Positions 43,467-54,584 of a DNA stretch of 64,000 nucleotides are shown piece by piece. The stretch is taken from positions 558,001-622,000 of the forward strand of contig NZ_RJUO01000001.1 of NCBI RefSeq assembly GCF_003752365.1, given 5' to 3'. The notes under the pieces are model-generated. The model was given only the letters and a program-made list of their open reading frames with translations, was not told the origin of the DNA and did not search any database. The position numbers were made by a program, and so were the translations under genes. The number at the start of each line of letters is the position of its first letter. Position 1 is the stretch's first letter. Source of the stretch: Frondihabitans sp. PhB188. Its GTDB lineage: Bacteria; Actinomycetota; Actinomycetes; Actinomycetales; Microbacteriaceae.

Positions 43467-44845
43467 CGGGTGGTCCGATCGCTGGTGGTGCTGGTGGCTG
43501 TGCTGGTGGGAGACGAGGAGGCAGAGGCCGCGGCGAACGCCGCCTGGGAGGCCTCGAGGGCGGCGTCCCGCTTGACCAGCACGGTCTGCAGGTCGCGGCG
43601 GCGGCCCTCGGTGCGGTTGGCGGTGAGGATGAGGCCCGACACGGTGACCTGCGAGCCGCGCTCCGGGAGGCGCCCGAGCGCCTTGGTGAGCAGGCCGCCG
43701 ACCGAGTCGACGTCGTCGTCGTCGAGCTCGATGCCGAAGAGGTCGCCGAGCTCGTCGACCGGGAAGCGGGCGCTGACGAGGAACGTGCCCTCGCCCATCG
43801 GACGGTACGAGACCACGGTCTGGTCGTACTCGTCGCTGATGTCGCCGACGAGCTCCTCGATGAGGTCTTCCATCGTGACCAGGCCGGCGATGCCGCCGTA
43901 CTCGTCGACGACCATCGCGAGGTGGTTCTTCTCGGTCTGCATCTGGCGCAGGGTCTCGTCGGCGCGCTTCGACTCGGGGATGAACACGGCCGGCTTCGAG
44001 AAGTCGGCGGCGAGGCGGTCTGCTCCAGGGCGCCCCTCGAACAGGCTGTGCCCCTCGAAGATCCAGCGCGTGACGTCGCGCAGATACACGATGCCGAGAA
44101 CGTCGTCGCTGTCGCGGCCGATCACGGGGATGCGCGACACGCCCTTGCCGAGGAACGTCGACATGGTCTGCTCGATGGTCGCGTCGGAGTCGACGGTGAC
44201 CATGTCGGTGCGCGGGATCATGACCTCGCGCACGACGGTCTCGCTGAACTCGAAGATGGAGTGGATCAGCGTCCTGTCGTCTTCGTCGAGCACGTCGAGC
44301 TCGGTGGCCTCGTCGACCATGCTGAGCAGCTGCTCCTCCGACGAGAACTGGGCGCTCCGCGGGCGGCCGGGCGTGACGCGGTTGCCCAGCCAGACGAGGG
44401 CCGCGGCGACAGGCCCGAGGACCACGCGCAGCGCGCGCAGGAAGCCGGCGACGACGCCGACCAGGGTGCGCGCGTGGGCCCGGCCGACACTCCGCGGACT
44501 CGACCCGACGAGCACGAACGAGACGGCGGTCATGATCAGAGCCGAGAGCAGCAGCGCGAGCCACCACTCGGCGAACGAGTAGGCGAACGCGAGCGAGACG
44601 AGCACGGCGGCGGCGGTCTCGGCGAGCACGCGGACGAAGTTGATGGCGTTCACCTGCGCGCCGACGTCGTCGGCGATGGCGAGGATCGCGCGGGCGCTGC
44701 CCTCGCGCCGTGCGGCGCGGCGCTGCTCGGCGAGCTCGATCAGGTCGTGGCGGCTGAGGACCCCGAGGGCGGAGTCGCTGGCGGCGAGGAGCCCGCCGAT
44801 GACGACGAGGACGACGGCCGCGGTGATGAAGATCGCGATCATCAT
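43463..44845 (-). CDS. Hemolysin-family/CNNM transport protein with CBS pair
   Basis: A 460-residue membrane protein: N-terminal CNNM domain with about three to four helices, then two CBS domains (VMIPRTDMVTVDSD and ESKRADETLRQMQTEKNHLA) and a C-terminal CorC/HlyC domain. It is probably a magnesium-related transporter, not a toxin. The start is 6 bases after the ybeY stop; it overlaps era by 4 bp. Confidence 0.88.
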   Translation of the reverse strand: MMIAIFITAAVVLVVIGGLLAASDSALGVLSRHDLIELAEQRRAARREGSARAILAIADDVGAQVNAINFVRVLAETAAAVLVSLAFAYSFAEWWLALLLSALIMTAVSFVLVGSSPRSVGRAHARTLVGVVAGFLRALRVVLGPVAAALVWLGNRVTPGRPRSAQFSSEEQLLSMVDEATELDVLDEDDRTLIHSIFEFSETVVREVMIPRTDMVTVDSDATIEQTMSTFLGKGVSRIPVIGRDSDDVLGIVYLRDVTRWIFEGHSLFEGRPGADRLAADFSKPAVFIPESKRADETLRQMQTEKNHLAMVVDEYGGIAGLVTMEDLIEELVGDISDEYDQTVVSYRPMGEGTFLVSARFPVDELGDLFGIELDDDDVDSVGGLLTKALGRLPERGSQVTVSGLILTANRTEGRRRDLQTVLVKRDAALEASQAAFAAASASSSPTSTATSTTSDRTTR

Positions 44846-44851
44846 CGGCGG

Positions 44852-45313
44852 CTACCTCTGCGCGTCGGACGCGGCGAAAGCGGCGAGGATCTCGCCCTGG
44901 ATGCCGAACATCTCTGCCTTCTCGTCGGGCTCCGCGTGGTCGAAGCCGAGAAGGTGCAGGATCCCGTGCGTCGTGAGCAGCAGGAGCTCGTCGAGCGTCG
45001 AGTGCCCGGCCGTGACGGCCTGGGGCGCGGCGACCTGGGGGCAGAGCACGATGTCGCCGAGCAGCCCGGGCGGCGTCGGCTCGCCTTCCGTGCCGGGACG
45101 GAGTTCGTCCATCGGGAAGCTCAGCACGTCGGTGGGGCCCGGTTCGTCCATCCACTGCACGTGCAGCTGCTCCATGGCGCCCTCGTCGACGAGCACGATC
45201 GCGAGCTCGGCCTCAGGGTGCACGTGCATCTGGTCGAGGGCGAAGGTCGCCAGGCGGAGGATCGCCGCTTCGTCGACCTCGACGCCGGACTCGTTGTTCA
45301 GCTCGATGGTCAT
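44852..45313 (-). CDS. ybeY: Endoribonuclease YbeY
   Basis: A 153-residue rRNA-maturation RNase with the zinc motif [11 protein letters not shown]. The ATG overlaps the phoH stop by 4 bp. It belongs to the phoH-ybeY-CNNM-era group. Confidence 0.95.
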   Translation of the reverse strand: MTIELNNESGVEVDEAAILRLATFALDQMHVHPEAELAIVLVDEGAMEQLHVQWMDEPGPTDVLSFPMDELRPGTEGEPTPPGLLGDIVLCPQVAAPQAVTAGHSTLDELLLLTTHGILHLLGFDHAEPDEKAEMFGIQGEILAAFAASDAQR

Positions 45314-46401
45314 GCGGGGGTCTCCTGGTCGGCAGCGGTCACCTGGTCGGCCGCGGTCACCTGGTCGGCAGCCGGCCGCGCAGCCGGCGAGGCGGCCTCG
45401 GTGCGCGCGTGCAGCCGCGCCATCTTCTCGGCGTCGAACTTCGTGTACGCGTCGACGATCTTCGCGACCAGGGTGTGCCTGACCACGTCGTCGCTCGTGA
45501 GGCGGGCGAAGTGGATGTCGTCGACGTCGCCGAGCACGCGGGTGACGAGCTGGAGCCCGCTGGAGCCGGTCGGGAGGTCGACCTGCGTGATGTCGCCGGT
45601 GACGACCATCTTGCTGCCGAAGCCGAGGCGGGTGAGGAACATCTTCATCTGCTCGGGAGTGGTGTTCTGCGCCTCGTCGAGCACGACGAAGGCGTCGTTG
45701 AGCGTCCGGCCGCGCATGTAGGCGAGCGGAGCCACCTCCACCGTTCCCGCGGCGAGGAGCTTGGGGACGATCTCAGGGTCCATCATCTCGTTGAGCGCGT
45801 CGTAGAGCGGCCGCAGGTACGGGTCGATCTTGTCGGTGAGCGTGCCGGGCAGGAAGCCCAGGCGCTCCCCCGCCTCGACCGCCGGACGCGTCAGGATGAT
45901 CCGCGACACCTCGCGACGCTGAAGCGCCTGAACAGCCTTCGCCATCGCGAGGTACGTCTTGCCGGTGCCGGCGGGGCCGATGCCGAAGACGATCGTGTTG
46001 TCGTCGATCGCGTCGACGTACTCCTTCTGGCCGAGGGTCTTGGCGCGGACGCTCTTGCCCTTGTTCGTCACGATGGCGGCGCCGAACAGCTCGGCGGGGT
46101 GGCCCTGCCCGTCGGCGAGGATGCGGCCGGTGGTGCGCACCTCGGCAGGGCCGACGTCGTGGCCCTGGCGCACCATCGTCACGAGCTCGTCGACGAGCTC
46201 GCGGGCGCGGCGGACGTCGTCGGCCGGACCCTCGAGGGCGACCTCGTTGCCTCGGACGAGGACTCGGACTGAGGGGTACTGCTGCTCGACGGCGCGGAGC
46301 AGGCGGTCCTGCGGGCCGAGGAGCTGCACCATGGCGACCCCGTCGACGATGAGGTCGTCGCGAATGGCCCCGTCGGGGATGTTGCTGGAGGAGCTAGGCA
46401 A
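45310..46401 (-). CDS. phoH: PhoH family ATPase with repetitive C-terminal tail
   Basis: A 363-residue predicted RNA-related ATPase with Walker [12 protein letters not shown] and Walker B VVLDEAQN. The N-terminal 90 residues form a small nucleic-acid-binding-like domain. A TTG start at 46401 is chosen because AGGAAGG lies about five bases upstream and it overlaps the HIT gene by 8 bp. The last 20 residues are AADQVT repeats encoded by 18-bp units. Confidence 0.88.
   Translation of the reverse strand: MPSSSSNIPDGAIRDDLIVDGVAMVQLLGPQDRLLRAVEQQYPSVRVLVRGNEVALEGPADDVRRARELVDELVTMVRQGHDVGPAEVRTTGRILADGQGHPAELFGAAIVTNKGKSVRAKTLGQKEYVDAIDDNTIVFGIGPAGTGKTYLAMAKAVQALQRREVSRIILTRPAVEAGERLGFLPGTLTDKIDPYLRPLYDALNEMMDPEIVPKLLAAGTVEVAPLAYMRGRTLNDAFVVLDEAQNTTPEQMKMFLTRLGFGSKMVVTGDITQVDLPTGSSGLQLVTRVLGDVDDIHFARLTSDDVVRHTLVAKIVDAYTKFDAEKMARLHARTEAASPAARPAADQVTAADQVTAADQETPA
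45325..45376 (-). repeat. 18-bp coding tandem repeat at the phoH 3' end
   Basis: CTGGTCGGCAGCGGTCAC (45325-45342), a variant (45343-45360) and a partial third copy encode AADQVT units. The repeats lie just upstream of the ybeY start, so copy-number change would alter spacing at this junction. Confidence 0.8.
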
Positions 46402-46759
46402 GTGAGCCTTCCTGGAGGTTCCCCGCCATGACGTGCGCATGGACGTGGAAGACGGTCTGACCGACGGCTTCGCCGGTGTTGAAGATCAAACGGAATTGAC
46501 CGCGCGGATAGTCCCCGAACAGCTCGGAATCCTCCGAGAGGGCCTTCGCGACGGCCACCATGTCGGCCAGGAGGGCCGGATCGCCAGCCGCGAGCTCCGC
46601 GACGTCTGCGTACTGCGGGTCCTTCGGGATCACGAGCAGGTGCACCGGCGCCTTGGGCGCGATGTCTCGGATCGCGATGACCGTCTCGGTCTCGTGCACG
46701 ATCGTCGCAGGGATCTCGCGCGCGATGATCCGAGAAAAGACTGAAGGCTCCGAACTCAT
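46394..46759 (-). CDS. HIT family hydrolase
   Basis: A 121-residue histidine-triad protein with the catalytic triad in VFHVHAHVMAG. It hydrolyses nucleotide phosphoramidates or related bonds. The ATG at 46759 has TACGAT (46766-46771) six bases upstream, so it is predicted leaderless. It overlaps phoH by 8 bp. Confidence 0.92.
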   Translation of the reverse strand: MSSEPSVFSRIIAREIPATIVHETETVIAIRDIAPKAPVHLLVIPKDPQYADVAELAAGDPALLADMVAVAKALSEDSELFGDYPRGQFRLIFNTGEAVGQTVFHVHAHVMAGNLQEGSLA

Positions 46760-46805
46760 GCGCTCATCGTAACGAAGGCCGCCGACACGGGGCCGGGGCG
46801 CCGGC

Positions 46806-47537
46806 TCACCAGCGGCCGAGGCGGACGCTGAGCACGGCGATAGCGGCGGGCCCCGCGGTGGAGGTGCGCAGCACGCTGTCGCCGAGCCGCACCGCGACCG
46901 CACCCGCGGCGACCAGGCCGTCGACCTCGTGGGGGGTGATGCCGCCCTCCGGGCCGACCACGACGACGACGTCGCCGACGTCGGGCAGGGCGACGCTCGA
47001 CAGCGCCTCCGTGGCGGTGGGGTCGAGCACGAGGACCCGCGCGGTTCCTGCGCGCGATTCGAGCTGTCTGGTGGTCGCCACGTCGCCGACCCGCGGCTGC
47101 CACGCCCGCACCGACTGCTTCGTCGCCTCGCGCACGATGGCGCTCCAGCGGGCGAGGCCCTTGGCGACCTTCGGGCCCTCCCACTTCGAGATGCTGCGGG
47201 CGGCGGCCCACGGCACGATCTCGTCGACGCCGAGCTCGGTGGCGGCCTGCACGGCCAGCTCGTCGCGGTCGCCCTTGGCGAGGGCCTGGGCCAGGACGAG
47301 GCGGCGATCGGGCGCAGGAACGTGCCCGACCTCCGCCGCTTCCAGCACCAGGCGGTCGCCCGAGGCCTCGAGCACCTCCCCCTCGACGACCAGCCCGCGG
47401 CCGTTGCCGACCCGGAGGGTCTCGCCGACCCGAACCCGGCTCACCGTCACCGCGTGGCGAGCCTCGGGGCCGGTGACGACCACCTGGGCGCCGACCCCGG
47501 TGTCGCCGAGCTCTTCGACGAGGTAGAAGTGCGCCAC
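46806..47537 (-). CDS. rsmE: 16S rRNA (uracil1498-N3)-methyltransferase
   Basis: A 243-residue SPOUT methyltransferase with the knot motifs VVVVGPEGGITPHEVD and VRLGDSVLRTSTAGPAAIAVL. The GTG at 47537 starts 2 bases after the dnaJ stop. It contains two off-phase copies of the decamer, at 47044 and 47312. Confidence 0.93.
   Translation of the reverse strand: MAHFYLVEELGDTGVGAQVVVTGPEARHAVTVSRVRVGETLRVGNGRGLVVEGEVLEASGDRLVLEAAEVGHVPAPDRRLVLAQALAKGDRDELAVQAATELGVDEIVPWAAARSISKWEGPKVAKGLARWSAIVREATKQSVRAWQPRVGDVATTRQLESRAGTARVLVLDPTATEALSSVALPDVGDVVVVVGPEGGITPHEVDGLVAAGAVAVRLGDSVLRTSTAGPAAIAVLSVRLGRW
47044..47053 (+). repeat. GTTCCTGCGC decamer, off-phase coding copy
   Basis: Within rsmE the minus strand reads GCA-GGA-ACC (Ala-Gly-Thr). 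GCA and GGA are rare codons in this genome. Confidence 0.55.
47312..47321 (-). repeat. GTTCCTGCGC decamer, off-phase coding copy
   Basis: Within rsmE the minus strand reads GTT-CCT-GCG-CCC (Val-Pro-Ala-Pro), using rare GTT and CCT. Confidence 0.55.
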
Positions 47538-47539
47538 GA

Positions 47540-48646
47540 TCAGAAGTTCAGGAAGCGATCGCGGAGCTTGCCGAACAGGCCCTGCTGGAACTGCGAGAGC
47601 TGGGGCGAGTCGTGCTTGCGGCCCGAGGCGAACTTCTCGATCAGGTCCTTCTCCTTGTGGCTGAGCTTGGTCGGGGTCACGACCTGCACGCCGATCTTGA
47701 GGTCGCCGCGGCCGGAGCCGCGCAGGCGCGTCACGCCGCGGTCTTTGATCGTGATGACGTCGGCGCTCTGCGAGCCGGGCTTCACCTCGACCGTCACGTC
47801 GCCGTCGAGCGCCTCGACGGTGGTCGTCGTGCCGAGGATCGCGTCGGCCATCTGCACCTCGAGGGTCGCGAGGAGGTCGTCGCCGTTGCGGCTGTACACA
47901 TCGTGGTGGCGCACCTTGACCTCGAGGTAGAGGTCGCCGTTCGGGCCGCCGGCGGGGCCGACCTCGCCCTGGCCGGGCATCTGGAGGCGGATCCCGGTGT
48001 CGACGCCCGCGGGGATGTCGACGGGAATCGTGCGGCGAGCCCGGACGCGGCCCTGGCCCTGGCAGGTGGGGCAGGGGTTGGGGATGACGGTGCCGTAGCC
48101 GCGGCAGGTGCCGCAGGGACTCGACGTCATGACGTTGCCGAGGAGCGAGCGCACCTGGCGGTTGATCGAGCCGGTGCCGTGGCAGATGTCGCAGGTCTGC
48201 GGGCTGGTGCCCGGGGCGCAGCACGAGCCGTTGCAGGTGTCGCAGAGGACGGCCGTGTCGACCTCGATGTCGCGCTGGACGCCGAAGACGATGTCGTCGA
48301 GGTCGACCTCGAGGCGGAGCAGGGCGTCCTGCCCGCGCTCACGGCGCGACCGCGGACCCTGCCGCTGCTGCTGGCCGCCGCCGAAGAACGCGTCGAAGAT
48401 GTCGCCGAACCCGGCCGCGCCGGCACCGCCGCCGAACCCGGCCTGCGGGCCGAGGTCGTAGCGCTCCCGCTGCTGCGGATCGCTCAGCACGTCGTACGCG
48501 TGTGTCACCTCCTTGAAGCGCTCCGATGCCTCGGGGCTGGGGTTCACGTCGGGGTGGAGCTGGCGCGCCAGCTTCCGGTAGGCCTTCTTGATCTCGTCGG
48601 AGCTGGCCTTGCGGTCGACTCCGAGGACGTCGTAGTGATCTGCCAC
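47540..48646 (-). CDS. dnaJ: Chaperone DnaJ
   Basis: A 368-residue co-chaperone of DnaK. The J domain has the HPD motif in LHPDVN, followed by a Gly-rich linker, four Cys-rich zinc repeats and the substrate-binding C-terminal domains. The first repeat reads CDTCNGSC, with Cys where Gly is usual. It follows hrcA by 45 bases and is likely heat-induced through HrcA. Confidence 0.95.
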   Translation of the reverse strand: MADHYDVLGVDRKASSDEIKKAYRKLARQLHPDVNPSPEASERFKEVTHAYDVLSDPQQRERYDLGPQAGFGGGAGAAGFGDIFDAFFGGGQQQRQGPRSRRERGQDALLRLEVDLDDIVFGVQRDIEVDTAVLCDTCNGSCCAPGTSPQTCDICHGTGSINRQVRSLLGNVMTSSPCGTCRGYGTVIPNPCPTCQGQGRVRARRTIPVDIPAGVDTGIRLQMPGQGEVGPAGGPNGDLYLEVKVRHHDVYSRNGDDLLATLEVQMADAILGTTTTVEALDGDVTVEVKPGSQSADVITIKDRGVTRLRGSGRGDLKIGVQVVTPTKLSHKEKDLIEKFASGRKHDSPQLSQFQQGLFGKLRDRFLNF

Positions 48647-48691
48647 TTGTCTCCGTGCTCGTTCTCGTGGGGGTTTCGGGGCGGACTCGGC

Positions 48692-49729
48692 TCAGCGTTC
48701 GCCGAGGAGGCCGCTCAGGTAGCGGGCGACGGCGCGAACGGCCGCCATGTTGGTCGAGTAGTCCATGCGGGTCGGGCCGAGAACGCCCAACCGGGCGATC
48801 TCACCACCCGATGCCGTGTATCCGCTGGCGAGCACCGACGTCTGGGCGAGCCCGAACGACTCGTTCTCGCGGCCGATGCTGGCGATGACGCTGTCACCGC
48901 CGGCGAGATCGGCGCCCTGGTGCATCTCGCCGAAGAGGCGCAGCAGCGTGACCTGCTCCTCGATCGCCTCGAGCACCGGGAAGAGGTTGCCGGCGAAGTC
49001 CTCCTCGGTGAGCACGAGGTTCGCGGCGCCCGCCATGACGAGCTTCTCCTGGCGACCCGCCTTCGCCTCTTCGACGAGGGCCCGGCACACCGCCTCGACG
49101 AAGGGGGCGCGATCGGGCAGGAACTCGACGGTGAGAGTGGAGAGGACGGCGGCGGCCTCGGCCAGCGTCCTGCCGCCGACGCGGGTGTTCAGCTTGGCTC
49201 GCAGCTCGCCCACGAACAGCTCGTCGATCTCGTGGCCCGCGTCGATCGTGCGCTGCTCGACGTGGCCGGCGTCGGTGATGAGCACCGTCATGAGGCGGGT
49301 GTCGCTGAGTCGCACGAGCTCGATGTGCCGGACGGTCGCCGCCGAGAACGTCGGGTACTGGACCAGCGCCACCTGGTTGGTGAGCTGCGAGAGCAGGCGC
49401 ACCGTGCGCGAGAGCACCTCGTCGAGGTCGGACGAGTTGCCGAGGAACGTCTCGATCGCCGTCCGCTGCGCCGCCGTGAGCGGTCGCAGGTCGGCGAGCT
49501 GGTTCACGAACAGCCGGTAGCCCTTGTCGGTCGGCACCCGACCCGACGAGGTGTGCGGGGCTGCGATCAGCTCCTCCTCTTCGAGCAGGGCCATGTCGTT
49601 GCGGATCGTCGCCGCCGAGACGCCGAACTGGTGCCGCTCGACGATCGACTTCGAGCCGACCGGCTCGCGCGACTCGACGTAGTCGTGGACGATGACGCGG
49701 AGCACTTCGAGACCTCGTTCGCTGACCAC
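48692..49729 (-). CDS. hrcA: Heat-inducible transcription repressor HrcA
   Basis: A 345-residue repressor of CIRCE-controlled chaperone genes. The winged-helix N-terminus (RGLEVLRVIVHDYVESREPVGSK) and C-terminal GAF-like domain (residues about 100-340) are typical. The GTG at 49729 is chosen because GGGAGG lies five bases upstream. A degenerate CIRCE element precedes it, so it is probably autoregulated. Confidence 0.94.
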   Translation of the reverse strand: MVSERGLEVLRVIVHDYVESREPVGSKSIVERHQFGVSAATIRNDMALLEEEELIAAPHTSSGRVPTDKGYRLFVNQLADLRPLTAAQRTAIETFLGNSSDLDEVLSRTVRLLSQLTNQVALVQYPTFSAATVRHIELVRLSDTRLMTVLITDAGHVEQRTIDAGHEIDELFVGELRAKLNTRVGGRTLAEAAAVLSTLTVEFLPDRAPFVEAVCRALVEEAKAGRQEKLVMAGAANLVLTEEDFAGNLFPVLEAIEEQVTLLRLFGEMHQGADLAGGDSVIASIGRENESFGLAQTSVLASGYTASGGEIARLGVLGPTRMDYSTNMAAVRAVARYLSGLLGER

Positions 49730-49749
49730 GCAGGCCTCCCATCGTCTGT

Positions 49750-49776
49750 CTGGCACTCGCTGAGTAAGACTGCCAA
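49750..49776. promoter_or_regulatory. CIRCE-like operator
   Basis: On the minus strand TTGGCAGTC-N9-GAGTGCCAG fits the CIRCE layout TTAGCACTC-N9-GAGTGCTAA with a 9-base spacer and most arm positions. It lies 21 bases before the hrcA start. A -10-like TACGAT overlaps just upstream. Confidence 0.75.
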
Positions 49777-49893
49777 TCGTACTCCACGGGGCACCGCAAC
49801 CCTGGTTGCGGGGACGCGTCCGCCGCTAAGCTCGGCGCGAACTCGGTGCCCGGGACCCCGCGCACCGCCAGCGCAGACGATTGGTGAGATCAC

Positions 49894-50367
49894 ATGACCG
49901 ACGCCCCGCCCCCGCCCAAGGACGACCAGCCCACGCCGCCGCCCACCGGCTCCTACGGCAATCCCGGTCAGTACGGTCAGTCCGGTCAGTCCGGACAGGC
50001 TCCCTACGGCGGCACGCCCGGCTACCAGCCGCCGCAGCCCCTGCGCCCGGAAGACGAGAAGCTGTGGGCGACCCTGATCCACATCGGCGGGATCCCCTTC
50101 GGGTTCATCCCCGCGCTGATCGGCTACCTGGTGCTGCGCGACCGGGGCCCCTTCATTAAGGAGCACACCCGCGTCGCCCTTAACTTCCAGATCACGATGG
50201 CCATCGCGTACGCCGTGGGAGCCGTCCTGACGGCGGTCGTCATCGGCGGCTTCATCATCTTCGCCGTGCTCGTCGTCAACGTGATCTTCTCGATCATCGC
50301 CGCCGTCGCCGCCAACCGCGGCCAGTACTACAAGTACCCGCTGTCGATCGAGTTCATCAAGCCGTAA
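49894..50367 (+). CDS. DUF4870 (Tic20-like) membrane protein
   Basis: A 157-residue protein. The first 50 residues are Pro/Gly/Tyr/Gln-rich (GQYGQSGQSGQAPYGG). Three hydrophobic helices follow in the DUF4870 order, with the motif DRGPFIKEHTRVALNFQIT between them. Function is unknown. The ATG has a GGTGAG-type binding site. Confidence 0.85.
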   Translation: MTDAPPPPKDDQPTPPPTGSYGNPGQYGQSGQSGQAPYGGTPGYQPPQPLRPEDEKLWATLIHIGGIPFGFIPALIGYLVLRDRGPFIKEHTRVALNFQITMAIAYAVGAVLTAVVIGGFIIFAVLVVNVIFSIIAAVAANRGQYYKYPLSIEFIKP

Positions 50368-50376
50368 CAGTCGCCG

Positions 50377-50424
50377 GCCGTCGCCGTCGCCGTGGTCCGC
50401 CCCCGTCGCGGCGACGGCGGCGGC
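50377..50424. terminator. GC-rich hairpin between convergent DUF4870 and hemW genes
   Basis: Sixteen-base arms (50377-50392 and 50409-50424) pair at 14 positions. No T run. It could end both transcripts. Confidence 0.5.
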
Positions 50425-50435
50425 CCGACGGCGGA

Positions 50436-51662
50436 TCAGTCGGGGAGGAGGCGGCGGACGACCGCGTCGGCGAGCAGCCGGCCCCGGAGGGTGAGGCGGA
50501 GCGCGCCGGCGATCGCCGTGCGACCGTCGATCAGCCCGTCGGCGATCAGGCCGGCCACCTCGGCGCGGCCCGTGTCGCCGAGCTCGGCGATGCGCAGGCC
50601 GTCGCGGATGCGGACGGCGAGGAGCACGCGCTCCGTAGCCCGCGTCTCGGCGTCGAGCGTCTCGCGTCCGGCCGCGGGCGACAGCCCGGCGACGATCCGC
50701 TCGGCGTAGGCCGCGGGGTGCTTGACGTTCCACCAGCGGACCCCGCCGACGTGGCTGTGCGCGCCGGGGCCGACGCCCCACCAGTCGTGGCCGCGCCAGT
50801 ACGACAGGTTGTGCCGGCTCTCGTGGCCCTCGCCCCGCGCCCAGTTGCTGACCTCGTACCACTCGTAGCCGGCGGCGGCGAGCACCTCGTCGGCCAGCTC
50901 GTACATGTCGGCGGCGGTGTCGTCGTCGGGCTGGGCGACCTCGCCGCGGCGGATCTGCCGTGCGAGCTTCGTGCCGTCCTCGACGATCAGCGAGTACGCC
51001 GACAGGTGGTCGGGCTCCTGCGCGATGGCGTGGTCGAGCGAGCGGCGCCAGTCGTCGAGCGACTCCCCCGGCGTGCTGTAGATCAGGTCGAGGCTCACGT
51101 CGAGCCCGGCGTCGCGCGCCCAGGCCACGACCAGCGGGATCCGAGCCGGATCGTGAGTGCGCTCCAGGGTGGCCAGCACGTGCGGCACGGCGGACTGCAT
51201 GCCGAAGCTCACCCGCGTGAAGCCGGCGCGCTTCAGGTCGACGAGGTAGTCGGCGTCGACGGAGTCGGGGTTCGCCTCGGTCGTGACCTCGGCGCCGGGC
51301 TCGATGCCCCAGGTGTCGCGGACGGCCGTCAGCATGCCGCCGAGATCGGAGGAGGGCAGCATCGTCGGGGTCCCGCCCCCGAAGAAGACCGACGAGGCCG
51401 AGCGTGGCGGGAGCCCGGCGTCGTGCAGCACCCGGTCGGCCCCCCGGATCTCGGCGATGGCCTGCGAGGCGTAGTCGCTCCGCTTGGCGCCTCGCAGCTC
51501 GTCGCCGGTGTAGGTGTTGAAGTCGCAGTAGCCGCAGCGGACACGGCAGAAGGGCACGTGAACGTAGACGCCGAAGTCGCGCGACTCGACACCGTCGACG
51601 ACGCTCGCCGGCAGGCTGCCGTCGGCGGGTGCCGGGTCGGCGAGCGGAAGGGCGCTCGGCAC
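50436..51662 (-). CDS. hemW: Radical SAM heme chaperone HemW
   Basis: The 408-residue radical SAM protein has CRVRCGYC (Cx3Cx2C) in VHVPFCRVRCGYCDFN and the HemN C-terminal domain. HemW-type proteins carry heme to target enzymes and are not the coproporphyrinogen oxidase. The GTG at 51662 follows the DUF1990 stop by 2 bases. Confidence 0.9.
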   Translation of the reverse strand: MPSALPLADPAPADGSLPASVVDGVESRDFGVYVHVPFCRVRCGYCDFNTYTGDELRGAKRSDYASQAIAEIRGADRVLHDAGLPPRSASSVFFGGGTPTMLPSSDLGGMLTAVRDTWGIEPGAEVTTEANPDSVDADYLVDLKRAGFTRVSFGMQSAVPHVLATLERTHDPARIPLVVAWARDAGLDVSLDLIYSTPGESLDDWRRSLDHAIAQEPDHLSAYSLIVEDGTKLARQIRRGEVAQPDDDTAADMYELADEVLAAAGYEWYEVSNWARGEGHESRHNLSYWRGHDWWGVGPGAHSHVGGVRWWNVKHPAAYAERIVAGLSPAAGRETLDAETRATERVLLAVRIRDGLRIAELGDTGRAEVAGLIADGLIDGRTAIAGALRLTLRGRLLADAVVRRLLPD

Positions 51663-51664
51663 TG

Positions 51665-52315
51665 TCAGTCGCCCACCAGCACGCGGAGGTAGCGCTGGGT
51701 GTACTTCGTCTGCTGGAGGCGCAGGAACGGCGCGACCAGGCGCCACTTCCAGTTCGCCGGCTTCGAGAACACCCGCACGGTCAGCCAGACGGAGCCGTCG
51801 TCGGTCTGGTCGATGACCCAGCTCTCCTCGCCGCTCTCGGGGTGGCCGTCGAGCGTGCCGTAGGCGAAGCCCTTGCGCGTCGGGTCGTCGATCACGTAGA
51901 CGACGCGGACCGGCGCGTGGACGGTGCGGCCGTAGGCGTGGATGTCGAGGACGGCCTCGGTTCCGGCGACCAGGAACGGCTCGCCCTCGGGGCTGAAGTG
52001 CGACTCGCCGGTCGGAGCGGCGTAGTCGGCGGGGTCGAGCGGGTTGCCCTCGTCGTCGAAGGTGACGGGCGTGTACGCACCCTCCTCGAACGACGGGGTG
52101 CTGGTGACGCGCACGCGGATGCCGCTGCGCTCCTGGACCTTCCACGTCATGATCGCGGCCCAGGCGGCCTCGAAGCGGGCGTCGCCGTGGCCGATGCGCG
52201 TGCGGTACTCGGCGGGGCGGAATCCCTTCGGCGGGTACTGCAGGAGGTCGGGCGCCTGGGTAGCCCCGACCTGCCCGTAGGTGGTCTGGATCTCGGTGTG
52301 GGTCTGACGGCGCAT
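51665..52315 (-). CDS. DUF1990 family protein
   Basis: A 216-residue protein. The N-terminus (LQYPPKGFRPAEYRTRIGHG) and the later DDPTRKGFAYGTLDGHPESGEESW are DUF1990 features; the fold is START-like. Function is unknown. TAGAAT (52322-52327) ends 6 bases before its ATG, one of the cleanest leaderless signals here. Stop and hemW start are 2 bases apart. Confidence 0.82.
   Translation of the reverse strand: MRRQTHTEIQTTYGQVGATQAPDLLQYPPKGFRPAEYRTRIGHGDARFEAAWAAIMTWKVQERSGIRVRVTSTPSFEEGAYTPVTFDDEGNPLDPADYAAPTGESHFSPEGEPFLVAGTEAVLDIHAYGRTVHAPVRVVYVIDDPTRKGFAYGTLDGHPESGEESWVIDQTDDGSVWLTVRVFSKPANWKWRLVAPFLRLQQTKYTQRYLRVLVGD
51719..51728 (-). repeat. GTTCCTGCGC decamer, in-phase coding copy
   Basis: Within the DUF1990 gene; reads Phe-Leu-Arg with common codons, so codon usage can explain it. 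Confidence 0.4.
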
Positions 52316-52382
52316 CCGACGATTCTAGACGGGGCCGCGTCGCCGCGTCCCGGTCACGTGGTGGCCGCAGGCGCAGCGGCAT

Positions 52383-52439
52383 CGAGATGGCCGTGGCCGT
52401 CGCCACCCTGGCGGGCGGGCGACGGCCACGGCCATCTCG
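52383..52439 (-). terminator. Perfect 22-bp hairpin downstream of the small membrane protein
   Basis: Arms at 52383-52404 and 52418-52439 are exact complements (CGAGATGGCCGTGGCCGTCG... and partner) with a 13-base loop. No T run follows. Probable terminator of the 53-residue protein gene. Confidence 0.6.
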
Positions 52440-52448
52440 CGACGCGGG

Positions 52449-52610
52449 TCAGGCCTTGCGGCCCGTGAGCGCGCGCACGATCCAGCCGATGATCCCGATC
52501 GCGACGATGATGAGGCCGACGAAGAGCAGGAACTTCAGGGCGGCGCCGAGGAAGCTGAGCCCGAAGACGATGATTCCGACGATGATGATGACGATGAAGA
52601 GAGCAGGCAT
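52449..52610 (-). CDS. 53-residue small membrane protein
   Basis: The minus strand encodes MPALFIVIIIVGIIVFG, a Phe/Leu-rich middle, a second helix and a basic end ALTGRKA. Third positions are almost all G or C, as in real genes here. CATGCT (52617-52622) ends 6 bases before the ATG. The protein is too short for most gene finders. Function is unknown. Confidence 0.65.
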   Translation of the reverse strand: MPALFIVIIIVGIIVFGLSFLGAALKFLLFVGLIIVAIGIIGWIVRALTGRKA

Positions 52611-52654
52611 GCGTCCAGCATGCTCCCAGCGGCCGGCGAGTGCCGCCCCGCCGC

Positions 52655-54505
<1,851 letters not shown>

Positions 54506-54584
54506 GTGGTCTCTCTGGCGCAGTCGGTCTAGCGGTCGGGACATTCTCCCACGAGCGCGCTCGGGCGGGGACCGCGGCCTTCCG

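Noticed and set aside
43463-44845. CNNM protein as a hemolysin
   Set aside because: The family name is historical; domains point to ion transport, not membrane lysis.
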